In this document: piece after piece, positions 6,227 through 6,606 of the stretch | How the letters are laid out: every line of letters starts with the position of its first letter | Position numbering within the stretch: position 1 is the first letter of the stretch | Assembly: GCA_949746285.1 (NCBI GenBank) | Contig: CATJZH010000094.1 | Coordinates: 1-6,606, forward strand | Reading direction: 5' to 3' | From: an uncultured Clostridia bacterium | GTDB lineage: Bacteria > Bacillota > Clostridia > TANB77 > CAG-508 | Length of the DNA: 6,606 nucleotides | Translations under genes and position numbers: made by a program | The notes under the pieces: generated by a model | Database searches by the model: none | Told to the model about the DNA's origin: nothing | What the model saw: only the letters and a program-made list of their open reading frames with translations

Positions 6227-6484
6227 ATGAATTTATATCAGAAACTAAAAGAAGAATTTGAAACAATGACACCAGTACCATCAATTGCAGGAGGATATGA
6301 TTCTCGTATGTATGAAGGAAACGAAGAATTAACTGAAATGTATGAAGCTGGATATTGGGATGGACTGGATGGAGAAACAGGCAGGCGGTATCCCGGTGAT
6401 TCAGCTCTAAAAGAAAAAAGAAAGGCATACATGCATGGACTGTTTACAGGAAGTGATGAGTTTTGGAATGATTTTGGAGAGTAA
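6227..6484 (+). CDS. Small acidic hypothetical protein with a spaced Gly/Tyr motif
   Basis: I cannot assign a family with confidence. The 85-residue product is acidic and soluble, lacks Cys and has no signal peptide. After an N-terminal helix (LYQKLKEEFETM) comes a Pro/Gly turn (TPVPSIAGGYDSRMYEG). Then YEAGYWDGLDGETGRRYPG is followed by RKAYMHGLFTGSDEF. The spacing Y-x2-G-Y-x2-G-L-x-G ... P ... Y-x2-G-x3-G recalls the two helices of ribosome-modulation-factor-like and similar small phage/plasmid proteins, but this is a pattern resemblance only. The ATG at 6227 was preferred over 6221 because of the Shine-Dalgarno spacing. Codons such as CGG, CCC, GGC and CTG are unlike the left part of the window, which suggests shared foreign origin with the divergent gene. 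It has its own promoter and terminator. Confidence 0.75.
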   Translation: MNLYQKLKEEFETMTPVPSIAGGYDSRMYEGNEELTEMYEAGYWDGLDGETGRRYPGDSALKEKRKAYMHGLFTGSDEFWNDFGE

Positions 6485-6489
6485 CAAAA

Positions 6490-6531
6490 AAAGTTGGGCA
6501 AATGGATGATGTAATTCATTTGCCCACTTTT
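6490..6531 (+). terminator. Intrinsic terminator of the 85-residue gene
   Basis: A stem of AAAG-TGGGCAAATG type (6490-6504 with 6517-6530, one bulged T at 6494, 12-nt loop) is followed by a T-rich tract from 6528 on. It begins five bases after the stop codon. It is a strong, classical terminator. Beyond it, to the end of the window, the sequence is extremely AT-rich and I see nothing supportable. Confidence 0.88.
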
Positions 6532-6606
6532 ATTTTATTTTTATTCTATAATATTTTTTTATTATTAGATTATAATATTTATATGAATCAAATTTTATTC
6601 AATAAT

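Noticed and set aside
6162..6519. Two - strand frames across the 85-residue gene
   Set aside because: They run over the promoter, palindrome or terminator of the + strand gene and have no ribosome binding site, while the + strand gene has all expected signals.
5263..6570. Short AT-rich similarity (AATAATTAG / TTATTATTAG) flanking the accessory pair as target-site duplication
   Set aside because: The match is short, imperfect and expected by chance at this base composition.
6583..6606. Possible start of another gene at the right edge (ATGAATCAAATT...)
   Set aside because: No ribosome binding site is visible and only eight codons are in the window.

Overview
This 6.6 kb window is strongly AT-rich. 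Its codons are A/T-ending (AGA for Arg, ATA for Ile, TTA for Leu), its ribosome binding sites are of the GGAGG type, its promoters match the sigma-A consensus, and intrinsic terminators are frequent. Together with the gene families (short-form MetRS, class II FBP aldolase, SmpB, a small DUF1540 protein), this points to a low-GC Bacillota, most likely an uncultured member of the Clostridia. That assignment is inferred from style and content, not from a marker gene. TGG is used for Trp, and nothing suggests a recoded TGA.

Left part (1-3564, all + strand). The 3' part of a methionyl-tRNA synthetase gene is followed 16 nt later by a thymidylate kinase gene and then by a membrane protein with an extracellular WG-repeat-like region. 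The short gaps suggest one operon. The thymidylate kinase frame closes early at a TGA, but a perfectly plausible C-terminus continues in the +1 frame to a TAA at 1605-1607. This looks like a single-base indel, real or a sequencing error. A long hairpin terminator follows the membrane-protein gene. The Shine-Dalgarno of a 55-residue, ten-cysteine DUF1540 protein starts directly after that hairpin, and a second hairpin terminator closes this mini-unit.

Middle (3565-5256). A near-consensus promoter drives a monocistronic class II fructose-bisphosphate aldolase gene. It converges on smpB (- strand), which has its own promoter. The likely shared terminator overlaps the last seven codons of smpB, so the two genes are packed tail-to-tail with no spacer.

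Right part (5257-6606). A GC-rich perfect hairpin marks a change of character. Beyond it lie two divergently transcribed genes that I cannot name: a 196-residue soluble protein (- strand) and an 85-residue acidic protein (+ strand). Both use GC-ending codons (CGG, CCG, CCC, GGC, CTG) that are rare in the neighbours, and each has its own strong promoter and a hairpin at its end. This part looks like an acquired accessory segment. The small protein carries a spaced Gly/Tyr pattern that recalls ribosome-modulation-factor-like proteins, but only as a pattern. No CRISPR array, tRNA, rRNA, transposase or integrase is visible.
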